NCBI RefSeq assembly: GCF_002209565.1
Contig: NZ_NJIH01000008.1
Location: 306,611 to 370,610, forward strand
Direction of reading: 5' to 3'
Length of the DNA: 64,000 nt
Source of the DNA: Candidimonas nitroreducens
Lineage (GTDB): Bacteria > Pseudomonadota > Gammaproteobacteria > Burkholderiales > Burkholderiaceae_B
The position numbers and the translations under genes are program-made. The notes below the pieces were generated by a model, which worked only from the letters and a program-made list of their open reading frames with translations, was not told the DNA's origin and ran no database searches. Below, in pieces: positions 43,444 to 53,684 of this stretch (positions within the stretch are counted from its first letter, which is position 1; every line of letters begins with the position of its first letter).

Positions 43444-43546
43444 GGCAGGCTCCGTCTTGGATGGTGGAGTGTGGGGGCCTGTTGACGCTGAAACGGGTAC
43501 CGCAGTGGCAGGGCTACAGGCTCTGGAGCCAGTTTATGCAGATTCG

Positions 43547-43598
43547 TCTATAAAAAATAGTGAAATTCAGTATTCTGGATATTCTTGTTAGGAATACT
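43547..43598 (-). promoter_or_regulatory. Promoter and LysR-type dyad for the 3-hydroxyanthranilate operon
   Basis: On the minus strand, AGTATTC/GAATACT (43569-43575 and 43592-43598) form an inverted repeat with 7-bp arms and a 16-bp spacer, immediately upstream of a TATAGA-like -10 (43547-43552). The 17-base position for -35 lies within the dyad and is poor, as expected for a LysR-activated promoter. The dehydrogenase start is about 104 bp downstream. The rest of the 326-bp gap to pntB holds this site and a terminator. Confidence 0.5.
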
Positions 43599-43666
43599 AA
43601 ATAAAGCAGCCCGGTCACGCGCGGGTGTGTAGGCGGATGAACGCGGGCGCGTTCGGCGCGAGAAAA

Positions 43667-43690
43667 AGGGGTGGGCCGAAGCCCACCCCT
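43667..43690 (-). terminator. Intrinsic terminator after pntB
   Basis: AGGGGTGGGC-CGAA-GCCCACCCCT is a perfect 10-bp stem with a four-base loop. Read on the minus strand, it is followed by TTTT (43663-43666). It is 77 bp after the pntB stop and ends the transhydrogenase operon. Confidence 0.85.
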
Positions 43691-43769
43691 TGGGTGTAGA
43701 GTGCGAGGCGCGCGGCCCGCGCTGCGCAGCTCGGAATGTATCGCCCGCCGCGCAGCGCTGTCCGTCGCG

Positions 43770-45203
43770 CTACTCGATGGCCTTGACCATGTCCTCGAGC
43801 ACCTTCTTGGCGTCGCCGAAGACCATCATGGTCTTGTCCATGTAGAACAGCTCGTTGTCCAGCCCCGCATAGCCCGCGGCCATGGAGCGCTTGTTGACGA
43901 TGACCGTGCGCGCCTTGTAGGCCTCCAGGATCGGCATGCCGGCGATCGGCGACTTGGGGTCGTTCTTGGCGGCCGGGTTGACCACGTCGTTGGCGCCCAG
44001 CACCAGCACCACGTCGGTCTGGCCGAATTCGCCGTTGATGTCCTCCATCTCGAACACCTGGTCGTAGGGCACTTCGGCCTCGGCCAGCAGCACGTTCATG
44101 TGGCCCGGCATGCGGCCCGCCACGGGATGGATGGCATATTTCACCGTCACGCCCTGTTCGCCGAGCTTTTCGGCCAGTTCCTTCAAGGCATGCTGGGCGC
44201 GCGCCACCGCCAGCCCGTAGCCCGGCACGATGGTCACGGTCTCGGCATTGCTCATGAGGAAGGCCGCGTCGTCGGGGCTGCCCGACTTGACGCTGCGCTG
44301 CGCCTGCGCGCCGCCTTGCGCCGCCGCGCCCGGCTCGGCGCCGAAGCCGCCCAGTATCACGTTGAAGAACGACCGGTTCATCGCCTTGCACATGATGTAG
44401 GACAGAATCGCCCCCGAGGAGCCCACCAGTGAGCCGGCGATGATCAGCATCGGGTTGTCCAGCGAGAAGCCAATGCCCGCCGCCGCCCACCCCGAGTAGC
44501 TGTTGAGCATCGACACCACCACCGGCATGTCGGCCCCGCCGATCGGGATGATGATCAGCACCCCCAGCACGAAGGCGATCAGCACCATGATGATGTAGGG
44601 CAGCCACAGCTGCGTGCCCATGAACCACAGGCCGCAGGCGACCATCAGCACCGCCAGCACCAGGTTGAGCATGTGCTGGCCCGGGAACACCACCGGCGCA
44701 CCCTGGAACAGGCGGAACTTGTACTTGCCCGCCAGCTTGCCGAAGGCGATGACCGAGCCCGAGAACGTGATGGCGCCCACGAAGGTGCCGATGAACAGTT
44801 CCAGCCGGTTGCCGGTCGGGATGGGCTGGCCGGGCGCGGCGATGTTGAAGGCGTGCGGCTCGGCCACCACCGCCACCGCGATCGCCACGGCCGCCAGGCC
44901 TATCATGCTGTGCATGAAGGCCACCAGCTCGGGCATCTTGGTCATTTCGACGCGGCGCGCCATGACCGTGCCGACGCTGCCGCCGATCAGCAGGCCCAGC
45001 AGCACCCAGCCCAGCCCCAGGCCGGAGTTCGTCGATAGGCCGATGATCAGCGCGGCGGTAGTCAGCACAGCAATGGCCATGCCCACCATGCCGAAGGCGT
45101 TGCCGCGCCGCGAAGTCGTGGGATGCGACAGGCCCTTCAGGGCCTGGATGAAGCAGATCGAGGCCACCAGGTAAAGCAGCGTGACCAGGTTGGCGGAAAT
45201 CAT
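43770..45203 (-). CDS. pntB: NAD(P) transhydrogenase subunit beta
   Basis: This 477-residue membrane protein starts [20 protein letters not shown]. Several membrane spans follow in the first 270 residues ([39 protein letters not shown]). The hydrophilic NADP-binding domain III is C-terminal ([68 protein letters not shown]). With PntA it couples hydride transfer between NADH and NADP to proton flow. The ATG overlaps the previous stop by four bases (ATGA); longer upstream readings of the frame cross the preceding gene and are rejected. Confidence 0.96.
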   Translation of the reverse strand: MISANLVTLLYLVASICFIQALKGLSHPTTSRRGNAFGMVGMAIAVLTTAALIIGLSTNSGLGLGWVLLGLLIGGSVGTVMARRVEMTKMPELVAFMHSMIGLAAVAIAVAVVAEPHAFNIAAPGQPIPTGNRLELFIGTFVGAITFSGSVIAFGKLAGKYKFRLFQGAPVVFPGQHMLNLVLAVLMVACGLWFMGTQLWLPYIIMVLIAFVLGVLIIIPIGGADMPVVVSMLNSYSGWAAAGIGFSLDNPMLIIAGSLVGSSGAILSYIMCKAMNRSFFNVILGGFGAEPGAAAQGGAQAQRSVKSGSPDDAAFLMSNAETVTIVPGYGLAVARAQHALKELAEKLGEQGVTVKYAIHPVAGRMPGHMNVLLAEAEVPYDQVFEMEDINGEFGQTDVVLVLGANDVVNPAAKNDPKSPIAGMPILEAYKARTVIVNKRSMAAGYAGLDNELFYMDKTMMVFGDAKKVLEDMVKAIE

Positions 45204-45514
45204 GGCTTGCCTCCCGCGGGCTTCTTGTCTTTCTTCTTGAACATTTCCAGCATGCGCTTGGTGACCAGGAAGCCGCCGAACACGTTCACGGCGGCCAGCG
45301 CCACGGCGAACACGCCCATGAAGCGCGCCAGGCCGCCGTCGGTCAGCGCCGCGGCCAGCATGGCGCCGACGATGATGATGGCCGAGATGGCGTTGGTGAC
45401 GGCCATGAGCGGCGTGTGCAGGGCCGGGGTGACGTTCCACACCACGTGGTAGCCGACATAAACGGCCAGCACGAAGATGATGATGTTGATCAGGGTAGGA
45501 TTGACCGCTTCCAT
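45200..45514 (-). CDS. pntAB: NAD(P) transhydrogenase subunit alpha, membrane part (PntAB)
   Basis: This 104-residue protein has at least three hydrophobic segments ([60 protein letters not shown]), equivalent to the C-terminal membrane domain of the E. coli PntA. The split of PntA into a soluble and a short membrane protein is the three-gene form found in many Proteobacteria. It overlaps pntAA by one base and pntB by four, so the three are co-translated. Confidence 0.93.
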   Translation of the reverse strand: MEAVNPTLINIIIFVLAVYVGYHVVWNVTPALHTPLMAVTNAISAIIIVGAMLAAALTDGGLARFMGVFAVALAAVNVFGGFLVTKRMLEMFKKKDKKPAGGKP

Positions 45515-46632
45515 CAGGCGCTCCGGAGTACCTTGCCGTCGGCGCAGACCATGCAGGCTTTGACGATTTCGTCGTCCTGCTGGATGGCCAGCGCGCCGTC
45601 GGCGTTGGTGATGAGTTTGAGGAAATCGAGCAGGTTGCGCGCATACAGCGCCGAGGCGTCGGTGGGCACCAGCGCCGGCAGGTTGCTGTAGCCGATGAGG
45701 CTGACGCCGTGCTTTTGCACGATGCGGTCTTTTTCCGATAGCGGGCAGTTGCCGCCGCGCTCGACCGCCAGGTCGACGATGACCGAGCCGGGCTTCATGG
45801 CGCGCACGGTTTCTTCGGCGATGAGCACCGGCGCAGGGCGCCCCGGGATCAGCGCGGTGCTGATGACGATGTCGGCCTGCGCGCAGCGCTGCGAAACCAG
45901 CGCCGCCTGGCGCGCCATCCAGGCCGCCGGCATGGGCCGCGCGTAGCCGCCGACGCCTTGGGCGATCTCGCGCTCTTCGTCGGTCTCGAAGGGTACGTCG
46001 ATGAACTTGGCGCCCAGCGATTCGATCTGTTCTTTGGCGGCGGGGCGCACGTCGGAGGCCTCGACCATGGCGCCCAGGCGCTTGGCGGTGGCAATGGCCT
46101 GCAGGCCCGCCACGCCGGCGCCCAGCACCACCACACGGGCCGCCTTGAGCGTGCCGGCCGCGGTCATCATCATGGGAAACAGCCGCCCGTACTGGTTGGC
46201 CGCCAGCAGCACCGCCTTGTAGCCGGCCAGGTTGGCCTGCGAGGACAGCACGTCCAGGCTTTGCGCGCGCGTGATGCGCGGCGCGGCCTCGAGCGCGAAG
46301 GCGGTCAGGCCGGCCTCGGCCAGCGCCGCCAGGCCCGCCTGGTCGTAGGGGTCGAGCATGCCGGCCAGCACCGCGCCGCGCTGCATGCGGGCGCGTTCCT
46401 CGGCATTGGGCGCGCGCACCTTGAGCACGAGCTCGGTGCCCAGCGCCTGGGCGGCGTCGCCCAACGTGGCGCCGGCCTGCGCGTAGGCCTCGTCTTCATA
46501 ATGCGCCGCCGCGCCGGCGCCACACTCGACGATGACCGTGTGCTTGGCCGCGGCGTACTTCTTGACCGTTTCGGGCGTGGCCGCCACCCGCGTTTCCCCC
46601 GCTAGCGTTTCGCGCGGAATTCCTATCTGCAT
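45514..46632 (-). CDS. pntAA: NAD(P) transhydrogenase subunit alpha, NAD-binding part (PntAA)
   Basis: This 372-residue soluble domain starts [20 protein letters not shown]. It resembles alanine dehydrogenase-type NAD-binding folds, with [20 protein letters not shown] (Rossmann loop), [20 protein letters not shown] and [20 protein letters not shown]. It binds NAD(H) as domain I of the proton-translocating transhydrogenase. GGAGAG lies about 5 bases before the ATG. It is the first gene of pntAA-pntAB-pntB, divergent from yidB. Confidence 0.96.
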   Translation of the reverse strand: MQIGIPRETLAGETRVAATPETVKKYAAAKHTVIVECGAGAAAHYEDEAYAQAGATLGDAAQALGTELVLKVRAPNAEERARMQRGAVLAGMLDPYDQAGLAALAEAGLTAFALEAAPRITRAQSLDVLSSQANLAGYKAVLLAANQYGRLFPMMMTAAGTLKAARVVVLGAGVAGLQAIATAKRLGAMVEASDVRPAAKEQIESLGAKFIDVPFETDEEREIAQGVGGYARPMPAAWMARQAALVSQRCAQADIVISTALIPGRPAPVLIAEETVRAMKPGSVIVDLAVERGGNCPLSEKDRIVQKHGVSLIGYSNLPALVPTDASALYARNLLDFLKLITNADGALAIQQDDEIVKACMVCADGKVLRSA

Positions 46633-46786
46633 CGAGACTCTCCTTGTCCCCGGAAGGCTTTTTTGTCGGGCCTACTATACATGAACTGATTGGTGTGAGC
46701 AGGCCCTAACCATTGTTTGCAAAATTGCAGCTGCATATCGCTTGCGCCAGCCATAAACTTGAACTCTTTCATCTAGGGAGACGGTC

Positions 46787-47209
46787 ATGGGACTTCTGGA
46801 TTCGGTACTTTCAGCCGTGGAAGGCGGCGACGGCCAGGGAGGCCAGGGCGGCCAGGCAGCGCTGCTGCAGGCGGTGGTGGCGCAGGTGAATAATTACCCG
46901 GGAGGCTTGCCGGGGCTTATCGGCAAGCTGCGCGAAGGCGGCCTGGCCGAAGCCGTGGAATCCTGGGTCAGCGTCGGCAGCAACCAGGCGGTTTCGGGTG
47001 AGCAGCTGCAGTCGGCGCTGGGCGACGATGCCATCGACAACATCGCCCAAAGCGCCGGCCAGGATCGCAGCACGGTGCTTGCCGGGCTGGGCCAGCTGCT
47101 GCCGCATGTGGTGGATCACGCCACCCCCGACGGCAACGTGAATTCCGGCGGCCTGGACACTTCGGCGCTGCTGGGTTCGCTTTCCAGCCTGTTCGGCGGC
47201 CGCGTGTAG
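46787..47209 (+). CDS. yidB: YidB-family (DUF937) protein
   Basis: This 140-residue protein starts MGLLDSVLSAVEGGDGQGGQ, with a Gly/Gln-rich stretch, then GLPGLIGKLREGGLAEAVES, WVSVGSNQAVSGEQLQSALG and LGQLLPHVVDHATPDG, the DUF937 pattern. There is no signal peptide. The function is unknown; homologues are small cytoplasmic helical proteins. AGGGAG precedes the ATG. Its stop codon abuts the metY stop from the other strand with no intervening base (TAG|CTA at 47207-47212). Confidence 0.88.
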   Translation: MGLLDSVLSAVEGGDGQGGQGGQAALLQAVVAQVNNYPGGLPGLIGKLREGGLAEAVESWVSVGSNQAVSGEQLQSALGDDAIDNIAQSAGQDRSTVLAGLGQLLPHVVDHATPDGNVNSGGLDTSALLGSLSSLFGGRV

Positions 47210-48487
47210 CTAGCTGCGGGAGGCATCGAGCGCCTGGCCCAGATCGGCCAGCAGATCATCGATGTGCTCCAGCCCGATGGACAAGCGGATCATGTCCGCG
47301 CTGACTCCGGCGCGGGCCAGCTCTTCGGGGTTCAACTGGCGGTGGGTGGTCGAGGCCGGGTGGCAGGCAAGCGACTTCGCATCGCCGATATTGACCAGGC
47401 GCAGTATCAGCTGCAGGGCGTCGATGAAGCGCGCGCCGGCCTCGGCGCCGCCTTTGATGCCGAAAGACAGAATGCTGGCCGGCTTGCCGCCCATGTAGCG
47501 CTGCGCCAGCGCGTGCTCGGGGTGATCGGCCAGGCCGGCGTAGCTGACCCATGAAACCTGGTCGTGGCCGGCCAGGAACGAGGCCACCGCCTGCGCGTTC
47601 TGCGTATGGCGCTCCATGCGCAGGGACAGCGTCTCGATGCCCTGCAAGACCAGAAAAGCATTGAACGGCGACAGCGCCGCCCCGGTATTGCGCAGCGGAA
47701 CCACGCGGCAGCGGCCGATGAAGGCTGCCGGCCCGAAGGCTTCCGTATACACCACCCCGTGATAGGACGGATCCGGCTCGTTGAGCATGGGGAAGCGCGC
47801 CTTGTGCTCGGCCCAGGGAAATTTGCCCGAGTCGACGACGGCGCCGGCGATGGTCGTGCCGTGGCCGCCCATGTACTTGGTGAGCGCGTGCACCACGATG
47901 TCGGCGCCGTGTTCGAAGGGCCGGCACAGGGCCGGCGAGGCCACCGTGTTGTCGACGATGAGCGGCACGCCATGGCGGTGCGCGGCATCCGCCACGGCGC
48001 GGATGTCGACGATATTGCCCGCCGGATTGCCTATGGACTCGCAGAATACCGCCTTGGTGTTGGCGTCGATCAGGGCTTCCAGCGCGGCTACGTCGTTGTG
48101 CGGCGCGAACCTTACCTCGATGCCCTGACGCGGGTAGGTGTGGGCGAACAAGTTGTAGGTGCCCCCATACAGCTTGCTGACCGATACGATATTGTCGCCA
48201 GCCTGTGCTATGGTCTGTATGGCGTAGTTGACGGCGGCCATGCCCGAAGCCACCGCCAGCGCGGCCACGCCGCCTTCCAGCGCCGCCACGCGTTCTTCTA
48301 GCACGGCGTTGGTGGGGTTCATGATGCGGGTGTAGATATTGCCCGGAACCTTCAGGTCGAACAGGTCGGCGCCGTGCTGGGTGCTGTCGAAGGCGTACGA
48401 GGTCGTCTGGTAGATGGGGACGGCAACCGATTTGGTGGTAGGGTCGGGCTGATAGCCGGCATGGATGGCTAGCGTTTCGAATTTCAT
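47210..48487 (-). CDS. metY: O-acetylhomoserine aminocarboxypropyltransferase (O-acetylhomoserine sulfhydrylase)
   Basis: This 425-residue PLP enzyme starts [20 protein letters not shown]. It contains [53 protein letters not shown] and the PLP-lysine block [18 protein letters not shown]. The C-terminal [20 protein letters not shown] carries the Cys/Met-gamma family's H-P-A-S-T-T-H motif. It makes homocysteine from O-acetylhomoserine and sulfide. ATG 48487 is preferred over the in-frame 48547 start because the family start is MKFETLA. It is transcribed convergently with yidB. Confidence 0.95.
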   Translation of the reverse strand: MKFETLAIHAGYQPDPTTKSVAVPIYQTTSYAFDSTQHGADLFDLKVPGNIYTRIMNPTNAVLEERVAALEGGVAALAVASGMAAVNYAIQTIAQAGDNIVSVSKLYGGTYNLFAHTYPRQGIEVRFAPHNDVAALEALIDANTKAVFCESIGNPAGNIVDIRAVADAAHRHGVPLIVDNTVASPALCRPFEHGADIVVHALTKYMGGHGTTIAGAVVDSGKFPWAEHKARFPMLNEPDPSYHGVVYTEAFGPAAFIGRCRVVPLRNTGAALSPFNAFLVLQGIETLSLRMERHTQNAQAVASFLAGHDQVSWVSYAGLADHPEHALAQRYMGGKPASILSFGIKGGAEAGARFIDALQLILRLVNIGDAKSLACHPASTTHRQLNPEELARAGVSADMIRLSIGLEHIDDLLADLGQALDASRS

Positions 48488-48584
48488 GGGCGCACTCCTG
48501 GGCTGGGTTCGGGGCCGAATGGTGAAAAGTTTCAATCGTACCGGCACACGGCCTTTGGCAACAGGCTTTTATTTGGTATGTATA

Positions 48585-48601
48585 TATAGCTTTTCGCTAT
48601 A
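48585..48601. promoter_or_regulatory. AT-rich dyad TATAGC-TTTTC-GCTATA upstream of metY
   Basis: A six-base-arm inverted repeat lies in the AT-rich part of the 283-bp gap between metY and the AsmA gene, about 100 bp upstream of the metY start. The surrounding ATGTATATATAGC could supply promoter elements in either direction. A sulfur regulator site is possible, but no consensus could be matched. Confidence 0.3.
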
Positions 48602-48770
48602 AAAACGCTGTAGAAAAACACCAATGGAAATTTAGTCGGGCTGGATGGCGGCCGTGGCGAGCCCGGCGGCCGGCCTGATATATTTGCACGGCACTTGGGT
48701 TAGCATTCCACGTGCTGCACGAACTGGATAATATTTTGGAAGGGTGACCCCCGGGTTCTCGAGGCTGGCA

Positions 48771-51377
48771 ATGAAATTTTGGTTCAAACGCGTACTCGTC
48801 GGTTTGGTCGTGGTGGTCATCGTCGCCCTGGTCGGCCTTGCGATCTTCCTGCTCACGTTTGATCCCAATGCCTACAAGAGCAAGCTCGAAGAGATCGTCT
48901 ACAACCGCTATCACCGCAGCCTGGTCGTCAAGGGCGACATCGAGCTGTCGCTGTTTCCGCGTATCGGCCTGTCGCTGCAGGACGTCTCGCTGTCCGACCG
49001 GGAAAGCAGCGACACCTTCGCCTCCGTCGACAGCGCCCGCTTCGCCGTGGCGATCTGGCCGCTGATGTTCAACCGCCTGGTCGTCGACCATGTGGCGGTC
49101 AGCGGCTTCAAGGCCTGGGTGGTGCGCAACGCCGCCGGCGAATTCAACTTCCGCGACCTGCTCGACAATTCGGTGCCGGGCATCGAGCCGCCGGCTTCTC
49201 CGCCGCCGAGCACGCCGGCCAGCCATGCCTCCAAGCTGCCGGCGCTGCTGCGCAACCACGAGGCGGCGCGCACCGACTTCCAGATCGACATCGCCGGGCT
49301 CGACTTGAAGAACGGCGAAATCCATTACCGCGACTACATGACCGGCGCGCGCGCCAGGGTCGAAAAGCTCACCGTGAATACGGGCCGCGTTACTTTCGAC
49401 CAGCCGTTCGACGTGGCGCTGCAAGGCAAGCTGATCGGCGCCTACCCCAAGGCCCAGGCCGACATCGAGGGCCAGGCGGTGGTGCGCTTCAACCCGCTGG
49501 AGCGCACCTATTCGGCACAGAAGATCAATGTGCAGGTGGCCGGCACGGTAGGCGACCTGCAGGCCAAGAGTGCCAGCCTGCGCGGCAACCTGGCCTACAG
49601 CGACTACACCGAAACCCTGACCGCGTCCAGTCTTGCCCTGACCGTGCAGGGCAGCGGGCAGGGCAGTACGCCTGTCAAGAACCTGGACATCAGCCTGTCG
49701 GTGCCGCAGCTCAAGGCCGACCGCAGCCAGTCCGAGCTCAAGCTCGAGAAACTGGCATTGCGGGCCAAGGGCAATCTGCCCGACCAAAGCTTCGATGTCG
49801 CGGTCGATGCTCCCAGCCTGTCGATTTCTCCCGAGTCGGCCAAGGGCGACGCGGTTTCCGGCACCGTCAAGCTGACCGGCCAGAAGACGCTGGGCCTGGC
49901 TCTGGGCATCAGCGGCTTGGGCGGCAACGCCCAGCACCTGACGCTCAAAGAACTGAAGATCGAAGGCGGCCTGAAGCATGGCCAGCGGCTGGTGCAATTC
50001 AATCTGTCTTCGCCGGCGGTCTGGAACAGCATCAGGCAGCGTGGCGAACTCTCGGCCATGAAGGGCGACGTCAAGATCCAGGCGCCGGCGCTGCCCGGCG
50101 GCAGCTTCGAGTTCCCCATGATAGGCAGCCTGCACGCCGACCTGGTGAAAGATCAGCTCAATAGTGAAATCAACGCCGTGCTCAGCGGCAGCAAGCTGGA
50201 TTTCAAGGTGCAGGCCACGCGGCTTGCCGATCCCAAGGTGGTGTTCGACCTGAGCGCGGACAGTCTGGACTTCAACAAGCTCTTCCCGCCCGCCCAGCCC
50301 AAGCCGGCCGCCAAGCCTCAGGACAAGGCGCAGGCCGCCGACCAGGACAAATCCAAGGACAAGGCGCAGGCCGCGCCTGCGCAGCCCGCGGCCAAGGCTG
50401 CCGCCGCGGCGGCAGCGGCGCCCCAGCCCATCGATCTTTCCTTTCTGCAGCCGCTGGACGTAACCGGCACCGTCAAGGTGGGCGACCTGCGCGTGCGCGG
50501 CCTGCGCGCCAAGCAATTCGACGCTGGCCTGCGTGTGGCCGGCGGCAAGCTTGCGGTGGCGCCCCTGTCAGCTTCTTTGTATGGCGGCACCCTGAAAGGC
50601 ACGCTGTCTGCCGATGCCGGCAACACCCTGGCGGCGAACCTGGCGCTGAACAAAGTGTCCTTGCTCGACCTGCTGCAGGGCCTGGGCACCGAAGGCCGCT
50701 TTGCCGGCCAGGCGAATGTGTCGCTGGACGTGCATTCCCAAGGCACCACCAGCGCGGCGCTGGTGGCCGGGCTGGACGGCACCGTACATGCCAATGTGCA
50801 GAATGGCGCGATCATCGGCATCAATATCGACCAGACGCTCAACGAGATCAGCGCCGCGGTGCACAATATGTTCAGCGGCCAGGTGCCCGACGTGCAGGCC
50901 AAGTTCGACCCGTCGCGCCGTACGAACTTCGCCAACCTGGACGCCGCCGTGCTGTTTGCGCAAGGCGAAGGCACGGTCAAGAAATTCAACCTGACCGGCT
51001 CCACCATCAAGACCACCATAGGCAGCCCCGCGTCCATAGACCTGGTCAACCGGCAAATGGACTGTACCGTCGACGTGCATGTGCTGCACACCTTGTCCCA
51101 GACCGTAGGCAACTTGACCGATTTCATGGGTGTGGCCGTGCCGATACGCGTGTCGGGGCCTTTCGATGCGCTCAATTATCAAGTGCAATGGAAGGACATC
51201 GGCAGCGCCGCGGTGCGGCGGGCCTTGCAGGGCGGGCTGCTCGACATGCTGGCCAACAAGGTTGGCAAGGGCTTGCTGCCGGCCCAGGACAAGCTGCCCG
51301 CTCCTGCGGCGCCATCGTCGGACATCAACCCGGTAAAAAGTATCGGTAATGCATTGAAAGGACTCTTAGGCCAATGA
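48771..51377 (+). CDS. AsmA-family envelope protein
   Basis: This 868-residue protein starts MKFWFKRVLVGLVVVVIVAL, giving one N-terminal membrane anchor. The AsmA pattern follows: VVKGDIELSLFPRIGLSLQD, VSLSDRESSDTFASVDSARF, and long beta-rich repeats across the periplasmic part. A low-complexity Ala/Lys/Gln/Pro linker lies at about residues 505-550. The C-terminal AsmA domain is around GVAVPIRVSGPFDALNYQVQ. AsmA-like proteins are chorein-type bridges implicated in phospholipid transport to the outer membrane. ATG 48771 is chosen because the anchor begins there. The stop overlaps the MOSC-N gene by four bases. Confidence 0.92.
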   Translation: MKFWFKRVLVGLVVVVIVALVGLAIFLLTFDPNAYKSKLEEIVYNRYHRSLVVKGDIELSLFPRIGLSLQDVSLSDRESSDTFASVDSARFAVAIWPLMFNRLVVDHVAVSGFKAWVVRNAAGEFNFRDLLDNSVPGIEPPASPPPSTPASHASKLPALLRNHEAARTDFQIDIAGLDLKNGEIHYRDYMTGARARVEKLTVNTGRVTFDQPFDVALQGKLIGAYPKAQADIEGQAVVRFNPLERTYSAQKINVQVAGTVGDLQAKSASLRGNLAYSDYTETLTASSLALTVQGSGQGSTPVKNLDISLSVPQLKADRSQSELKLEKLALRAKGNLPDQSFDVAVDAPSLSISPESAKGDAVSGTVKLTGQKTLGLALGISGLGGNAQHLTLKELKIEGGLKHGQRLVQFNLSSPAVWNSIRQRGELSAMKGDVKIQAPALPGGSFEFPMIGSLHADLVKDQLNSEINAVLSGSKLDFKVQATRLADPKVVFDLSADSLDFNKLFPPAQPKPAAKPQDKAQAADQDKSKDKAQAAPAQPAAKAAAAAAAAPQPIDLSFLQPLDVTGTVKVGDLRVRGLRAKQFDAGLRVAGGKLAVAPLSASLYGGTLKGTLSADAGNTLAANLALNKVSLLDLLQGLGTEGRFAGQANVSLDVHSQGTTSAALVAGLDGTVHANVQNGAIIGINIDQTLNEISAAVHNMFSGQVPDVQAKFDPSRRTNFANLDAAVLFAQGEGTVKKFNLTGSTIKTTIGSPASIDLVNRQMDCTVDVHVLHTLSQTVGNLTDFMGVAVPIRVSGPFDALNYQVQWKDIGSAAVRRALQGGLLDMLANKVGKGLLPAQDKLPAPAAPSSDINPVKSIGNALKGLLGQ

Positions 51378-51796
51378 CCCAAGCTAGTGGCAGCCCGGCC
51401 GCCGAACCGGCGAGCACCTTGTACTTTCCCGTGGAGTCGTGCGCCGGCATCGCCGGCTCCGACGCGGCCGCCTACGACAGGCGCTGGTTCGTGACCGATG
51501 CCGAGGGCCGCTGGCTGTCGCGCGGCAGGCAGCCTGGCCTGGAGCAGGTCGAGGTCACGCTGCGCTACGGCTACCTGGTGCTGCGCGCTCCCGGCATGTT
51601 GCGCATGGACATTCCGCTGGATGTCATCGAAGACGACGACAGCGTGCGCCGCCAGGCTTACGTCGGCAGCCAGCAGATCGATGCGGTAGACGAGGGCGAC
51701 CTGGCCGCGGCCTGGATGTCGAATTTCCTGGGGGTGCCGGCGCGCCTGTACAAGGTGCACCCCGAGGCGCCGGCGGTAGCCTGGGAAGAGGCCTGA
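51374..51796 (+). CDS. MOSC N-terminal beta-barrel-only protein
   Basis: This 140-residue protein has LYFPVESCAGIAGSDAAAYD, RRWFVTDAEGRWLSRGRQPG and LEQVEVTLRYGYLVLRAPGM, typical of the MOSC N-terminal beta-barrel that precedes the molybdopterin-binding MOSC domain in YcbX/MARC proteins. The MOSC domain with the molybdenum-binding Cys is absent: the frame ends 40 residues after the barrel. It is translationally coupled to AsmA (ATGA overlap). It is either a specialised single-domain protein or a truncated relic; coupling and intact frame favour the former. Confidence 0.8.
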   Translation: MTQASGSPAAEPASTLYFPVESCAGIAGSDAAAYDRRWFVTDAEGRWLSRGRQPGLEQVEVTLRYGYLVLRAPGMLRMDIPLDVIEDDDSVRRQAYVGSQQIDAVDEGDLAAAWMSNFLGVPARLYKVHPEAPAVAWEEA

Positions 51797-51918
51797 GCTA
51801 AAAAAATGGCCGTTCGTTGAACGAGGCGGCCCGTCAACGAGGCAGCCCGTTTCCGGTATCGTGGATTGCGCGGTCTTGCAAAGGCGCCGAACCCCTTGCG
51901 GTGTTGCTGGTACTCGTA

Positions 51919-52022
51919 ATTCCATTTCCAAATCAATCGTGCACTTTGTCAGCTGCGCTTGCCGTACCAGGTGTACTGACTGCGCTTCGCTTTCGCGTTC
52001 ACGATTGATTTAGCGATGGAAT
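51919..52022. repeat. Palindromic intergenic repeat, copy B
   Basis: ATTCCATTTCCAAATCAATC, GTG at the left pairs with CACGATTGATTTAGCG, ATGGAAT at the right, giving terminal inverted arms of about 23 bp with few mismatches. The core TGCGCTTGCCGTACCAGGTG, then TACTGACTGCGCTTCGCTTT, is shared with copies A and C. It fills the space between the convergent MOSC-N and ferredoxin genes, where it could also act as a two-way terminator. Confidence 0.8.
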
Positions 52023-52045
52023 ACGGCAGCCGGCGGCCGCCGGGA

Positions 52046-52399
<354 letters not shown>

Positions 52400-52486
52400 T
52401 CAGTGTAGTACGAACGGCAATACGGCGCGAGGCGCGGCCCCGCGCCGGAGCCCGGCACTATCGCCCGTCGCGCCGCGGGTGGCGGC

Positions 52487-52996
52487 TTATTGCGGTTCCT
52501 GGCCCTGCTCGGCGCGCAGTTGCTTGGCCTTGCTGTGCAGCCAGCGCTCTACCGAGGGGAAGACGAACTTGCTGACGTCGCCGCCCAGTATGGCGATCTC
52601 GCGCACGATGGTGCCCGAGATGAACTGGTATTGATCCGAAGGGGTCATGAACAGCGTTTCGACCTCGGGCAGCAGATGGCGGTTCATGCCGGCCATCTGG
52701 AATTCGTATTCGAAGTCAGAGACCGCGCGCAGCCCGCGCACGATGACGCGGCCGTTCTGTTCGCGCACGAAATCCTTCAGCAGGCCGGCAAAGCTGCGGA
52801 CTTCGACGTTGGGGTAGTGGCCCAGCACTTCTTCGGCGATTTCGACGCGCTCTTCCACGGTGAAGTAGGGCCGCTTGGCCTGGCTGTGCGCCACGCCGAC
52901 CACGACGTGGTCGAACAGGCCGGCGGCGCGGCGCACCAAGTCTTCATGGCCGCGTGTCAGGGGATCGAAGGTTCCGGGGTAGACGGCAGTGATCAT
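52487..52996 (-). CDS. coaD: Phosphopantetheine adenylyltransferase
   Basis: This 169-residue nucleotidyltransferase starts [20 protein letters not shown], with the T-x-G-H motif binding ATP, then [40 protein letters not shown] and [20 protein letters not shown] (ISST-like). It adenylates phosphopantetheine in coenzyme A synthesis. It is transcribed with rsmD (34 bp upstream), a gene pair conserved in many bacteria. Confidence 0.97.
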   Translation of the reverse strand: MITAVYPGTFDPLTRGHEDLVRRAAGLFDHVVVGVAHSQAKRPYFTVEERVEIAEEVLGHYPNVEVRSFAGLLKDFVREQNGRVIVRGLRAVSDFEYEFQMAGMNRHLLPEVETLFMTPSDQYQFISGTIVREIAILGGDVSKFVFPSVERWLHSKAKQLRAEQGQEPQ

Positions 52997-53029
52997 CGTA
53001 TTCCGAGTATTTATTTGCTTATTTCCTGG

Positions 53030-53623
53030 CTATTCCTGATTATTGACTGTTTTTTGCGTTGCAGCAAATCCGGAAAAACCCAATAAATGAAAATAAACCT
53101 GGCCGGCGCGGCCCTGGCGCAGCAGCTCGAAGGGAGCAGGCACCTCCAGCTTGGCCTCCGACTCGACATAAAGCAAGCCGCCGGGGTTGATCAGGGGCGG
53201 CAGCCTGGGCCACAGCCAGGCCAGCCAGTCGTGCCCGAAGGGGGGATCCAGCAGCACCAGATCGAAGGGCGCGGCGCCCAGGCGCTCGATGACGGTGCGC
53301 GCGTCGCCCGCATGGATGCGCACGCGATCGGTGTGCAAGCGGTTGCGCAGCGCGCGCAGCGCCGCCGCCGCTTCGGGATTGGACTCGACCATCTGCACGT
53401 GCGCGGCGCCGCGCGAGGCCGCCTCGAAACCCAGGGCGCCGCTGCCGGCGAACAGATCCAGCACGCGCTTGTCGGAAAAGTCGTGCTCCCAGAAGTGCTG
53501 CAGCCAGTTGTACAGGGTCTCGCGCACCCGGTCGGGGGTCGGACGCAGGCCGGCGGCGGCCACGACGGGGATGGGCGTGCGTCGGTAATCACCGCCTACA
53601 ATACGGATAGTGTGCTTGCTCAT
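53030..53623 (-). CDS. rsmD: 16S rRNA (guanine966-N2)-methyltransferase RsmD
   Basis: This 197-residue SAM methyltransferase starts MSKHTIRIVGGDYRRTPIPV. It contains RPTPDRVRETLYNWLQ (family signature), VLDLFAGSGALGFEAASRGA (motif I) and DLVLLDPPFG (NPPY-type DPPF catalytic motif). It methylates G966 of 16S rRNA. The ATG at 53623 is the family start; the open frame extends upstream through the antisense of ftsY but shows no family sequence there. It is divergent from ftsY. Confidence 0.96.
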   Translation of the reverse strand: MSKHTIRIVGGDYRRTPIPVVAAAGLRPTPDRVRETLYNWLQHFWEHDFSDKRVLDLFAGSGALGFEAASRGAAHVQMVESNPEAAAALRALRNRLHTDRVRIHAGDARTVIERLGAAPFDLVLLDPPFGHDWLAWLWPRLPPLINPGGLLYVESEAKLEVPAPFELLRQGRAGQVYFHLLGFSGFAATQKTVNNQE

Positions 53624-53684
53624 GAAGGGGTCGGAAATCCCGTGCGGGGCATGACGAATTGCAATCCGGAATAGTGTAAAGCCT

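Noticed and set aside
45204..45644. N-terminal extension of pntB
   Set aside because: The extra codons run antisense-free through pntAB and pntAA in another frame and show no family sequence; pntB starts at 45203 with an ATGA overlap.
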